Part shown: positions 11,204 through 22,757 of the stretch, piece by piece | Numbering within the stretch: the stretch's first letter is position 1 | How the letters are laid out: each line of letters begins with the position of its first letter | Assembly: GCF_000208865.1 (NCBI RefSeq) | Contig: NC_018385.1 | Coordinates: 1,656,724 to 1,720,723, forward strand | DNA from: Neospora caninum Liverpool | Lineage: Eukaryota > Apicomplexa > Conoidasida > Eucoccidiorida > Sarcocystidae | Direction of reading: 5' to 3' | Length of the DNA stretch: 64,000 nt | Notes under the pieces: model-generated | The model's input: the letters and a program-made list of their open reading frames with translations, nothing else | Told to the model about the DNA's origin: nothing | Database searches by the model: none | Position numbers and translations under genes: made by a program

Positions 11204-12501
11204 AGGGCGGCGAATTTCAATTTTCCCGCAGCGGTGTGTCCAGGCGCTACGTTCTGGCCCTTCCTCCCTCGAGTTTCGTGCTTTTCGCGCAGGCTTCGCT
11301 GTGCTCGGGGAGAGGTTCGTGCAGGTGCGGGGACGCGGAGTCTTGGAGCTCATGCCCGTCGAGGACTCAGATCCTTTTATGGCCGCTTTTTCCGCCTATC
11401 GCTCCTCGTGGCATCACCTGTTTCTCGTCTCCAGCAAATGCAGTTCTCGCCCTGTGACCAGCTCTGCCTTTTCCCGTACCCCGTCTCTCTGCGTTTTCCT
11501 CTGGCCGGTCTTCCGGGCGGCTCGTTTTTACGCCTTTCCCGATCTTTCTCGCTTTTCTGTTCGTCTTCGGGGGCACTTGGCCAGAGAGCCCAAGTGCACG
11601 GTTTCTAGTGGAACTCGGACGTGAGGGAACCGTGAGGTGAGGTGGTTAGGTTCGGCAAGACATTTTAAAGCAAAAAGGTGTTTCTTTTCAACGCTGCACT
11701 CAGGCTGTGGAGTCTGAGCAATGTCATCTGCCTCGGGCCAGGTCTTTTTGGCGCGAGGAAACGTGTACGCGTGTCTTTTTCCACTCCCGTCGGGAGGCCG
11801 TTGCCTCTTCGCGTCACACAGTGCGCTGGGGTTTTGCGACAAAAAGGAGGGATTCCACTCACTTGTTGGCCCTCCGGTAAAACACCTGCAGTATGGCTCA
11901 CGCACGCGTGGCCGCATGCTGCGCGCCTGGCGAAAGGAAAAAACGCGGTTCGAAGGTTCCCGATGCCCACTCGCGCACCGGACCGGAAAGCTGTTTTTTC
12001 CGAGGGGGGCTGAGGTGTATCTGTCGACGCGCCACAAAAGAAAGCCGCCTCCATCGCAGCCGGTAAAACGCCGTTCGCCCTGCCGGGAAAGTTGCTGGGA
12101 CGGGTAAACTGTAAGGCGAACGCATTGCGTAGAGTCTCCAGCGTGCAGTCGGCGGCGCCTGGCTGCATCGCGCTGGTCTCTATTTCCGATCGCGCGTGGA
12201 TCGAGAAGACCAAGGACAGTGACGCGCTGGCGAGAGTCCGGTGTGACGGGGGCAGAAAACCGTTTCGGTTTCGACACGGAGAAGAGAGCCGTGCACGCGT
12301 CTAGGCCTGTGCAGCTTGCGTCGTTACATTCAGGAGCATACCGCTCTACTCGATGGCCTTACGCGTCTACTTGCGCGGGTGTAGACAGTCGCCGAGAGGG
12401 AGGTGCCCGACGGAATGTAGATCGGCAGTCCCTTTTTCGTGGCACACACAGGGCCGAGCGGTGCACACAAAACGGATTGTGTTTCGCAGCCTAGAACGGC
12501 G

Positions 12502-12534
12502 CCTTCCCGATGGTAGTCTGTGCGGAATACTTTG
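12502..12534 (+). repeat. Dispersed element, copy A
   Basis: Contains CTTCCCGATGGTAGTCTGTG followed by CGGAATAC. Related copies lie near 13101, 42656 and 47682. It is followed by an AT-rich run unlike the flanking GC-rich DNA. Confidence 0.5.
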
Positions 12535-13100
12535 GTCCACTGATACTAACGATAATGGATTTGGTAATGGCCTATATGTAGCGTGAGGGAACCCAGAGAA
12601 ACGCGAAAGCGCTCTCCAAACGAGAGGCGGAGCGAACGAGAAACGTGGAAACCAACTCCAGGCGAAAGAGGTTCGGGGTGTATCAGGGTGACTCGGCCAA
12701 AGGCCACTAGCTGTTTGTGCCTGTCTCCGGGGCAGTCCGGTGGCCGAGGGGATTGCCGAAAACCCAAACTTCCGCCCAGAGCCGAAACGGACGCGCGAGC
12801 AGTCGGATGTCCACTCGCGCGAGTTTCTAGGCTCTCTACAGCGTCACACACAAACGTGGGTTTCGCGAACTTCCTGCCTTCCCCGCGGAGTCGCCCGCGA
12901 GAGGCGTGTTGCCCACGCGCTTCCGCGAAGAGCTGCGAGAGGATAGGCTCTCAAGCATCCCCAGAAGTAAAGTTTGCACGCCGTGAACACTGCGTCTTCT
13001 CTGAAAGTGCAGGAAGTACAGGGGAGTCACACTTTTAAAACCCCACATTTTTGTATACAAATTGGGCGCGAATAGGATACCCACTTGTGGGGGCCTGGTG

Positions 13101-13130
13101 CTTCCCGATGGTGGTCTGTAAAGGGAGTAC
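13101..13130 (+). repeat. Dispersed element, copy B
   Basis: CTTCCCGATGGTGGTCTGTA, same orientation as copy A, 599 bp downstream of it. Confidence 0.5.
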
Positions 13131-14154
13131 AAAGGTCTGTTTATTAGTAGAAGAAAAAACGAGAACTTCGTTTCCCCCCCGGTCGGCTCGGCCGATTGTT
13201 TTTTAGGCGAGTTGGTGGTGCCATGTTTTTGTATCTGGACTGGCCGAGAACGGGGGCTGTCTTGGATTTTTGCGCCTTCAGAAACACCGGCGCAGCGCGT
13301 CTTACAGAGCGTCCGTGTTGACAGCGATTTCCCCTGGCGCGCTGCGGATAGCTGGACGCAGGAAAACGTTGATTCTCGTCTCGGCTCTTTGCTGTTTTTC
13401 CGCAGGTGGATGAACCGGTTTCTGTCGGGAAAACCCGCGCGGGTTTTCCACCCTCCTGGACAAAATCGACGCGATTCAGGCGTTTCTGTCTTGGCGGCGA
13501 GCGACGGGGAAGAAAGATCGGAGACTCCGCTCCCCTCAGATGTGTGCGCACGAGCCGCTGTTTCTTTCCCCATTTCTTCCCACTTGTTCACAGATCCGAC
13601 GCATTTTCTCAGGGAAAACAGTTCGTGCAGGGGTTTTCTGTTCTGTTTGCGAGGAAGACTGTGCTCGTGTGCCGCGCGTCGTTTTTCGCGCGTGTGCTTT
13701 CTCCCTCCGATTCGCCGTCTGGGAGCGACGCGTTCCCGGAACAGCCGTCCGTCTTTTCGAGTCTCCTTTTCACTCACCTTCTTACCCGTTCACCTCTTTT
13801 GTGGTCTTTTGATTCGCCTCATCCTGCCTCCGCCCTTGCGTTTCTCCCCGCCCGCTTTCTCTGCATGTCCCGCGCAAGACGCCTGCTCTCTGTGTGTCTT
13901 CCTGCGTCCTCTCTGCTGGCCCTGAGCGTTTTCTTACCCACCTTCGCTCTCCTCGTTTTCTTCCAAAGTCCCGAGCGTCAACAAAGGCGCACCACAGTTC
14001 ACCCGCGCTGCGAAGACGCGGAAACAAAGACACAAGGTAGTGCGCGCCGCGAGGAGAAGCACGGCGAGGGAACGGGAATCTTCCAGTTCTCTGCTTTACC
14101 TGGCGGTGCGGCGTGTCCTTCTCCTTTCTCCAGGTGACTTTTTCTTTTCTCACC

Positions 14155-17100
14155 ATGGCGTCTGCCTCCCCTCGCTCGGTTCTTTCCCCCGGGAAGAAGC
14201 AGTCGCTCTCGCACTTGACATCTCCGTCCTCGTCCGCGAAACGGAACTCTTCTCTGTCGGCGCGTCTCTCGCCGCTTCAAAAGAGCGACTCTCTGCACGG
14301 GCGCCCAAGCGCCAGCAAGCAAGACGAAGAAACGAAGGAAAACAGCCTGCGCGCAGCCGCTTCTGTCCGCTCCTCTCTGGGCAAGGCGACACTCTCGACG
14401 GGAATTCCGTCGCCGCTGTTCAAAAAGCATAAAGGCGAGGCATCTCTCGAAGCGAAGGACGTGAACGGTTCGTTCGAGGGGAAACACGGAAAGCACACGT
14501 CCCCGCTTCGGCCTTCGCCGTCGGGTGTACCTACACCTCAAGGGGCTTCGGAGAAGCGGCACGCCCAGAAGACCGGTCCGCTGTCTCCCTCCCCTCTTTC
14601 TTTCGCGTCACCTGCTTCCGCGAGTATCGCGACCAAGGGCGGTCTCCGCAAGAAAGAGGCGAAAAGGGAACAGACCGACGCGGCGAGAGGAGACGGAGAA
14701 GGCCGCAAAGTGCGAGCGCCGAAGGAGAAAGGCGACGTCTCTCCGAAAAGCGAGAAGTCTGTCCCGTCGGCTGAAAAACAAACTCCACAGGCGCGCAGCA
14801 CGCACTCGCCGGGGTTGCCGCTGCGGGGAGTGCCGGGCGAGCGCGGGGACACCTCGAAGACGCAAGACGCCCAGCGTGTACACCTGACGAAGGAAGGCTC
14901 TCGAGATCCTGGCCAGGTCCGCGCGTTCAAAGCGGCAAGGCCAGAGAAGGGAGAGAAGGAGCGAACCTCGAGCAACGCCGGCAGACATGCGGTGCACGGC
15001 GGCGCGCCTCCCTCCCAGGACAAACTCAAGTTTCAATCGGCGGCGCCGCGTCCAGCCTCAAAGCCGAGACTGGCGCCTGCGACTGGCTCACCTCCGGTGC
15101 GCCCCAGTGCAGAAAAGACGGAAAGCACCGACAGCGCAGCCCAGAGATCTGTCCCTCGCGTGGCGCTCTCGAGACGCCCAGCCGCCGCCGTCCCCCGACA
15201 CCCCATTCCGCACTTGACGCTCCCGCGCATCGCTGAGCTCGCCGCGATGAGTGTACAGACACCGCAGGCGGTTGGCGAAGCTGCGAAGACCTCGAAGCCT
15301 GCAGGAGCGAGAAGAGGGGAGGAAAAGAAGGCCTCGCGAGACAAGGCGGCGCATGCAGACGCGCCCGAGGCTTCCGCTTCTGCGCTGGACATGGCCACGA
15401 TTTCCTCGCTGGACTTGAGCGAAAGGGAGGCAGAGGACGTGGCCGACCTCGCGTGCTACAAAAGTCTAAAGAGACTCGACCTGAGCGGGAACAAACTGAC
15501 GGGCGGTCTCGGGTTTCTGGCCATGAACATTCAACTGCGCTGGCTCAAGGCCGCCCGGAGCCTGCTCGAGGGCGGAGACGTGCTCAAACAGGCTCTGATG
15601 AACCTCGCCAACCTCGTCGTTCTCGATCTAAGCAGCAATCAGGTGAGACCTCGAGTCTCGAGCGACGTGCCTTGTCAGACGCGATGCACATCGTCCGTTT
15701 TTGTGTGGAAGAGGCAAACACTCTCAGCCGATTCCAGTGAACAGAACCACACACTTCCACATCTACTACACGTCAGTGTGCATGTACACATGTACCAATG
15801 TACATCTATATATATATATATATGTATAATGCGTCGCTAACATGCGTATATATATATATATATATCACTTGAGTATGTTAAGGTATTTGAGAACATGTGT
15901 GGTTGTGCTACGTTTGTGCGTGGTATCGTCCCTGGGCTCTCGTGGGGTGTCTTTCGGAGAGTCTTCTTTTGTCTTCTTTTTTGCATGCAGATCACCCGCC
16001 TCGAGGCCTTTGCGCCGCTGAAGGCCCTGAAAACGCTCGTCCTCAGTGAAAATCAAATCCGTAAGATCCCTGAGAGCAGAGCGGAAGAGAGAGTCGCTGA
16101 GACGCGCGTGTGCTCTCTTTTGTGTCCTCGCCTCCAATCTCCCCCCCCCCCCCAAACCCCCGCCCGAAGCTCCATTTGTCTTGCCTGTCCGTTGCCATCT
16201 TTCCCTTTGAGTCGACACAGGAGCGCTTCTACGTGCTCTGTTTTCTTCTCTCTTGTCTCCGGTGTAGATACCTCTCTGTCTTTCCTCCCGCTTCTCGCCC
16301 GTCGCTTCCGGTATCGTCTTTCCACTTTTTCTCCCTTGTTTTCTCTTTTCGCGCTCTTCGGTTTCGTCCTTGTGCGTGCGCTCCACCTTCCAGTCGGGTG
16401 TTTTGCATTTTTGGCGCCTTCTCTCCCTGCAGAAAGGGTCTCGTTCGGGGTTCCGCCTCTCAACAGCCTCGAGTGTCTGAGTAAGTTTCGCCTCTGTTTT
16501 GGCGCGTCCAGTTTTCTTTCGAGGAAAAAGCTGAAGCGACAGTGCCTCTCACTGGTTCTCTTCCCTCGCCGTCGCCGCTGCCGTGTTGCTCCATGCTCGC
16601 TTTTCCTTTTTCCTGTTCTGTGGCCACGTCAGTATTGTCTCGGAACAGAATTCAAGAAGTGGAAAAACCCCCAAAGCCCCTGACACAGCTGAAGAAGCTG
16701 TCGCTCTCAGACAATCGCCTCAAGGTAAGACAGCTCGCCTCTCTCTAGGGTCTCCTCTTCTGCCTCTCTCTCTCCCTTCCCTAGTTTGTTTGCTCTCTCC
16801 CTTTCCGTCTTCCTCTTGTCTCCGTGATTTCATCTTTTCCCTCTGATCTCTTTTTCCGCTGCGCGTAGACGTTCCCTTTTTGCGGTCAGTTTCCTGCGTT
16901 GCTGGAGCTGCGTCTGAACGGGAACAGCCTTCTCTCTGTCGGCACCGGCGTCACCTGCATGTCCGAGCTGAAGATCCTCGATCTCGGCAGAAACCAACTC
17001 CACCGGATAGAGTGAGACAAAACGCCGAGGGAAGAAACGCGAGCAGAGTAAAAGATAACAGAAACGAGGGAAAAGCGAGAGAATGGACAAAGCGCTCCTT

Positions 17101-18043
17101 TCGCTCCGCATGAGCGCCTTCAATTTCTGAGGCGTATCCGAACTCGCTCGGGCAACTGCCCGCGGCTTCAGAGCCTGTTTGTTTTTGGCCGCATGTGTTT
17201 TCAGGGGCGTGAAGGCTCTCGCGGATCACCTGAAACTCAATCAGTTGAATATTCTCGGCAATCCGCTGATGAGCGTCGCTTCGATCTTGGTGAGACGCAG
17301 TCTCGAACGGGCGCTCCGTGGATTTCAAAGGAACCGTTCCGTGTCTGTTTTTCCTGGTGCATCGCGTAAAGACACTCTCTCTGCAAGGCTCTCTCACCCA
17401 CGCCTATCCCCGGTGGAGCTTCGTTTTTCTCCCTCACCAAAAAAACAAAACAGACATCTTCCTTCAGCCGTAACTGGACTGTCCGGGTCTGCCATTGTGT
17501 CTTCCTCTCTCGTTTTCTCATCTCCTCTGTGTCTCGTTTTCTCGTCCTCTTCCTCTCTCGTTTTCTCGTCCTCTCGTCTCTTCTCTCTCGTTTCCTGTGT
17601 CAACATCTTTCTTCTCGCTGGGTTGCTCGCGGGGATCACTGCTAGGATCTCCTGGCGTTCTCTGGTGTGCGTCTCCACAGAAGGAGGTCGAGACGCAGGT
17701 TGTGGCGACTCTGCCGAATTTGAAGATTTTCAATGCGAAACCGTTGCAGCCGCGGCGGGAAAATCCTCGCAAGGTGCTGTGGAAACAGCGGCAAGAGGCG
17801 GCGCGTAATCTCGCGCGGAGCGGCGAGGAGCTGAAAGCGGGCACGGAGACACTTGGAGACACCTCGGCGAGGGGCGTGAAACACGCAGAGCCTTCGGGTG
17901 GCGTCTGCCACGCGAAGCCCGCGAAAAAACTTTCGCATGCAGGCGCGACGGAAGAAACGAAGGCGAACGAGAAGCCGCAGCCACCCCTCAAGCGCGCGGC
18001 GCCCAGTCTCGCCTCCGCCTCGCCGAAAAAGAAGAAACTGTAA
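14155..18043 (+). CDS. Leucine-rich-repeat protein with long disordered N-terminus
   Basis: Exons: 14155-15642, 15991-16060, 16433-16480, 16633-16724, 16869-17011, 17205-17289, 17681-18043; phases close to 762 residues. Residues 1-410 are Ser/Ala/Lys/Pro-rich and probably disordered. From about 415 to 660 there are repeated LRR consensus segments: LKRLDLSGNKL, LVVLDLSSNQI, LKTLVLSENQI, LECLILSRNRI, LKKLSLSDNRL, LLELRLNGNSL, LKILDLGRNQL and LNQLNILGNPL, followed by LPNLKIFNAKPL, a capping motif of the SDS22 type. The C-terminus is rich in Lys/Ala and ends KKKKL, which may be a nuclear targeting signal. LRR proteins of this type are binding scaffolds (for example of protein phosphatase 1), but no partner can be read from the sequence. 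The ATG at 14155 is preceded by CACC and is the first in frame near the LRR exon's open region; an earlier near-cognate start exists at 14113. Confidence 0.85.
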
Positions 18044-19580
18044 AACGTTCAGGAACGAGGACGCAAAGGAAGCGCATGCAGTTGTGCGAGGGACTGCGCT
18101 CGGCAAGAGAAACGCGCCCCCGAAGAGAAGGACAGGAGACGAGTCAACGGGGGGGGGGGGGGGGGGGGGATCAGGGGTTTTGGAATCTCGAGCGTCGTGG
18201 ATTTTCAAAGCGGAACCTGGAGAAGCAAAACCAAGACGAGAAAAGAGCGCAGAGTGAAAATGGCGTCGAGAGAACGCGCGAGAAAGTCCACACCTTGAAC
18301 GGAGGGGTAAAGCAAAGACGGGATCAGTCTCAAGCGTGGGCGTGTGTCTATCTTTCATCTCGTCTCTCTGCTTTTCGCTTTCCGTGTTTTTGGCCGGTCC
18401 TTTCTCTTGTCTAGGCATCGCATGCTTTCGTTCCGGCAATGCCGGGCGAGCCTGAAAACGGCCGACTGTCGGTTTTTTTTCGAAATTTTTCTTTTTGAGA
18501 GAGGAGGCGCCGCTTGCCTTTCCACGTGTCCGTTCTTTGAATTGTCAAAAGTGCCTTTTCTTGTCTTGCTCCCGAGTTAAACTTTCGCCCGGGAAGTTCT
18601 GTCTCTTTCCCGCGACACGGAAGCAAACAGGCTGTTTCCTCACGACCGACGCGTCGCGCGCTCCTCTGGATCTTTTTGAAGTTCGGACCTCTCTCCCAGC
18701 AGCCTCACGCCTGCCTTCTGATCTGTCGTTGGACGTTTTCTTTTCCACTGTTCTCTCTTCTTTCTCCGTTTCTTTTCTCTACCCCTCTCATCCTCTCATC
18801 TTCCCTCTTTCTTCTCTGTCTCGTCCCTTTCTCCTTTCTGCGTTATTTTCCTTCTCCCCTCGTCTGTGTCTCCCTTTCCTCCTTTTCTTTTTCTCTTTTC
18901 CCTCGTGCTGAGTCGACTCGGGAGATGAGTCCTTTCCACGACGCGGTACTCGGGCGCAGCCTGTTTGGGAAAAACCACGCAACGCTCTCTGCCTGCAGGA
19001 AACCGGCGTGGAGAGTCTTCGTTGGGAGAGTCGAAAATAAAACGCGCGCGTTTTCAAAGCGACCTGGACAAACGCTCGAGACGTGAACGGCTGCGTGGAG
19101 AGACCTGGCATGAAAAAACGCGAAAGACGCGAGCAGGAAAACGTGGCCTCGGGCGGAGGCGAGGCGCGCACGCGAACCCCTGAAGGTTTCCCGAAGGGGT
19201 CTATCCTGCATCCTTGCCAGGCGGAGACTCCGCGTGCGCGCCAGCACAAAAGAAGAAAACACAAACCGCCTGCTCTTCGCAGAACATTCTCCGATCATGC
19301 AGTTGAGACACACGAGTCCGATCGCAACGCCCATCTACCTGTCCACGAAAAACCCTAAGCGGTCTCTTCTGCATCACCTACACACACGTTTTACCCATAT
19401 GCAAACCGGCGAGTCTATGCATATTCGATGCAAAGCGATACATCGATATATGGATACACACATTTGTATATGCAATGACACATGTATACATGTGTTGATA
19501 ACCACACTTGTTCATTTGTAGATTTCTTTACATATCTATATATCCATATATCTATATACATATATGGCATTGAAATGAAG
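18044..19580. other. Convergent intergenic spacer
   Basis: Lies between the stop codon of the LRR gene and the stop codon of the minus-strand membrane-protein gene, so it should hold two 3' UTRs. It contains the 21-G tract at 18149-18169, a long CT-rich stretch 18.7-18.9 kb and ATAT-rich sequence at 19.4-19.57 kb. No gene is supported. Confidence 0.6.
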
Positions 19581-21871
19581 TTACTGTTGAAGAACTTTTG
19601 CAGAATTGATCAATTTTCTTTTCTGCAGTTGCTCGAAGCGGTGTCCCCACAGGGCGCCTTCCATCAGGGTTCCTCTCCAAGTTGTCGCCTCCGTCCTGCG
19701 GTGTTTTTCGTTTGCTCTTTCTTTGGAAATCCCCGAGGGTTCAGACGCGCACAGCTCTCGGCGTTCTCGAAGCGCCTCCTTAACAATGGAATCTTCTTCA
19801 ACTTCCGAGACAGCAACAGAGGAGAGAGACGAACACGACGAAAGACGAACCAGGCGACGCGCCTCCTCAGCCTCCGTCAGCAACGCTCTCTCGCCGGCTG
19901 CCGATCCATCTTCATCACTTGCGGCCTCTTCTCTCTCTTCTGATGCTTCCCCGTCCTCGTCTGATTCTTCCCCGTCCTCGTCTGATTCTTCCCCGTCCTC
20001 TTCTGATTCTTCTCCCTCTTCTTCTGATTCTTCTCCCTCCTCTTTTATTTCTTCGCCCTCCTCTTCTATTTCTTCTGTCTCTCCTGATTCTTCTCCTTCT
20101 GTGTCGGTCTCAGCGTCGGCACTTTCTCCTCGCCCGGAAGGTGCCTGTACACTCGCCCGCGTATCGCTTTTGCCTTCTTTCTCCTCTTTCGTCTCTTTCT
20201 TCTTGGGCTGCACTTTGTTTCTGCGGGGCGCGCTGGAGCGCCTGTGGATCAGCGAATCGATTGTCATCGACGAGAGAACTGTGGAAGCGCTATCAAAGTC
20301 TTCTCTCTCCGCGTCGGCCAGCACGGGCGCAGAGATGCTTGAGGAAAAAACGGTCCGAACAAGAGACCAAAATTGGGTGCAAAACCCCACTAAAGGCGCA
20401 CACAGAGAAAACAAGGATTTGCCACTGTGTTTATAGAACTCCTGAGAGATAGGAATAGAGACATACACTTTTGCTGAGAAGGGAGGAAAACGGAGCAAAC
20501 ATGGAGAGAAGAGAGAGAAAAAAAGACAGGAGAAAAAGAGGAAGAGAATGCGGATGCTTCGTGAGAGCGGAAGAAACAGAACCTACAGCCGGCGTGGACG
20601 GCGAGGAAATCTTTTCGAATGTCAACGAGATCCTCCTCGAGAGCCTCGATCGTCCGAGAGCATTCCAGCTGTAGACAGAAAACACGAAGGAGACGGAAAG
20701 TGGGAGACAGACGAAAGACGTTTTCACGGGTACCGCAGCAGCGAGACAAACTTCTATGAGCGTACTCGGGAGAAAATGCCTCAAAACAACACAGGAGAAA
20801 GCCGCCAAGCGAAAAGGCGACAGACACGGCCCGTTGGGGCAACAACCGAGCCGGCAGAAGCCGCACAGAGAGCAAACCAAAATGCCTCACAACGCATGCA
20901 ACAATGCCAGCACAGAGCACGAAAAAGGATCAATCTACACCTCTGTGTAAGCGTATGAATAAATACGCATATGCGCTTGAGCGCAGATGTGTGTGCGCAT
21001 CAAACGCATGTATCGAGGGGAGTGCGAAGGGTGCGTCTCACCTGTTTTTCGGCGTTGTGCGTTTCGACTGCGAAGATCAAGTTGGTCTGTAGACGGCAAG
21101 TGCATGCACGAGGGGCGAGGAAATCGAGAAAAGGAGCGCGAGGGAAAGAAGCACAAACACACGAGAGCAGACAAAAGAGAGGCTGAGGAGGCAAAGAGGT
21201 TTGTCGACACATTCAGCGGCCCCAGCAGAGAATGCAGCCCTTTCTTGAGGCTCCAGGGATTTCTTCTCTGTTTCAGCTTGCCGCGCCTTTTTTAGAAGAG
21301 TCTGCATGCTGTGTGTTTCTTTCGAAAACTCCAAAGTCTGGATAGTCCCATGCACACAGCCTCCTTGCCGCTTTTCCGAATCTACCCCCCCTCGAGTCGC
21401 GCTGGCTCTTCCGGGAGACGAGTCGCATTGCTCAAAACCTCCAGAGAAAGAAGCCGGCGAAGAACCCACAGCGATGCTTTTACATAGCTCCACGCATACA
21501 CACCGCGTTCAATCTATGCACATGTGCATATGGAAAACCACTGAAGTAGATATATACACGTATCTGTGCAAACATATGTGTATAGATGCATACAGATAGA
21601 TAGACAGATAGATATTGAAAAAGTGTAGGATTGCTATAGGATAGATATAGGATAGATAGATGCGCAGCGAATTAGATAGGCACATAAATAGATACTGATA
21701 GATAGATACACAGATAGATTTGCACATTCCCATGCCAAACCATACAGGTAGATCTACCTATAGCTGCACGTCGATGTATGCTGAGACATACGCACATGAA
21801 TACGAAAATACATAAAGTCCTCACAGAGAGATATAGATATATATGTGCATGCATATGACTCTGCTTGCGTA

Positions 21872-21902
<31 letters not shown>

Positions 21903-22657
21903 ATATATGTATGTATGTGTATATATATGTACATATATATGATTGGCGCAGTCGGATGTTTGGCCTTTTTGTTTCGTTTGTGGGTGTCTTACAAGCATTT
22001 TGGCGCGTTGTTCCCGTTTCTCCTCGTAGGCGCACGCAAGTCGTCCACATTCTCGCTGCCGTTTTCGCCGCGCTTTTCGCCATCCGCGCAGCGCGGGGCA
22101 GAGACGCTCGGCGAGGCTCCAGAGACGCGTTTCGCCGAGAAGAGCGACGAGGAGGGAGCCGGCGACAAGGAGCGAGAGGAGGAAGAGCAACACCCAGTGG
22201 AACCAAAAGGTGAAGGCCGAAATCTTCTCGACAGGCTGCCGCGAAAACGAGAACTGAATAGTCGGAGGACGCGCGCCGCGCCCCGAGGGAAACGGCGGCA
22301 GAGACGGAAATGGAGAAGACGAAACCGACGGCGACGGAACAGACTTCTTCCGAGACGAAGAAGAGGGAGAGGAAGAAGCAGACGGGGAAGAAGAGGGAGA
22401 GGAAGAAGCAGACGGGGAAGAAGAGGGAGAGGAAGAAGCAGATGGGGAAGAAGAGGGAGAGGAAGAAGCAGACGGGGAAGAAGAGGGAGAGGAAGAAGCA
22501 GACGGGGAAGAAGAGGGAGAGGAAGAAGCAGACGGGGAAGAAGAGGGAGAGGAAGAAGCAGACGGGGAAGAAGAGAGAGAGGAAGCACTCTGGGAGGGGC
22601 AGTGGAGAGTCTCTGGAGCAGGAGTTGCAGGGGATGCATGCGGTGGGGACGCCGCAG
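19581..22657 (-). CDS. Unrecognised single-pass membrane protein with coiled coil and acidic tail (5' end lost in gap)
   Basis: Candidate exons on the minus strand: from the gap edge to 21993, 21301-21209, 21086-21042, 20668-20587, 20389-19581. Donors GTAAGA, GTGAGA and GTAGGT are good; the donor after 21209 (GTCGAC) is weak. In order the product has a Ser/Pro repeat region, one hydrophobic helix (WVLLFLLSLLVAGSLLVALL), a basic juxtamembrane segment with many Arg, a predicted coiled coil (TLLKKARQAETEKKSLEPQ, then ECSRTIEALEEDLVDIRKDF), and a strongly acidic Glu/Asp tract before a basic end. I do not recognise a family. The start codon is not identified; it may be in the N gap or upstream of it (open frame continues to 23294). 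Confidence 0.5.
19940..20100. repeat. 21-bp repeat encoding an acidic heptad
   Basis: Units of the form TCTGATTCTTCCCCGTCCTCG recur every 21 bases with drift. On the minus strand they read as repeats of GEESDED/GEESEED, the acidic tail of the membrane protein. A period divisible by three keeps the frame open. Confidence 0.8.
22351..22587. repeat. 30-bp tandem repeat, about eight copies
   Basis: Units GACGGGGAAGAAGAGGGAGA plus GGAAGAAGCA begin at 22381, 22411, 22441, 22471, 22501, 22531 and 22561, with a diverged copy from 22351. Copies are almost identical, suggesting recent homogenisation. In the minus-strand frame each unit encodes ten residues of the type SASSSPSSSP. Confidence 0.95.
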
Positions 22658-22757
22658 NNNNNNNNNNNNNNNNNNNNNNNNNNNNNNNNNNNNNNNNNNN
22701 NNNNNNNNNNNNNNNNNNNNNNNNNNNNNNNNNNNNNNNNNNNNNNNNNNNNNNNNN
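22658..22757. other. Assembly gap (100 N)
   Basis: Exactly 100 undefined bases, the usual placeholder for a gap of unknown size. It lies about 70 bp from the 30-bp repeat array, which probably caused the break. The N-terminus of the minus-strand membrane protein cannot be defined because of it. Confidence 0.99.

Larger units (their letters stand above)
11204..14154. other. Intergenic spacer, p44 3' side to LRR gene
   Basis: No frame here shows a recognisable domain or a consistent exon chain. It presumably holds the p44 3' UTR and the LRR promoter and leader. Two copies of a dispersed element sit at 12502-12534 and 13101-13130. The stretch 12,520-12,590 and the stretch around 13,020-13,080 are noticeably more AT-rich than their surroundings. 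Confidence 0.6.

Noticed and set aside
12836..13777. Minus-strand frame of 313 codons
   Set aside because: Compositionally Arg/Ser-rich, no recognisable domain, crosses a dispersed element and lies between two genes on the other strand.
22351..22587. CRISPR-like array
   Set aside because: The repeats are directly adjoining with no spacers, keep a reading frame and sit in a eukaryotic coding region.
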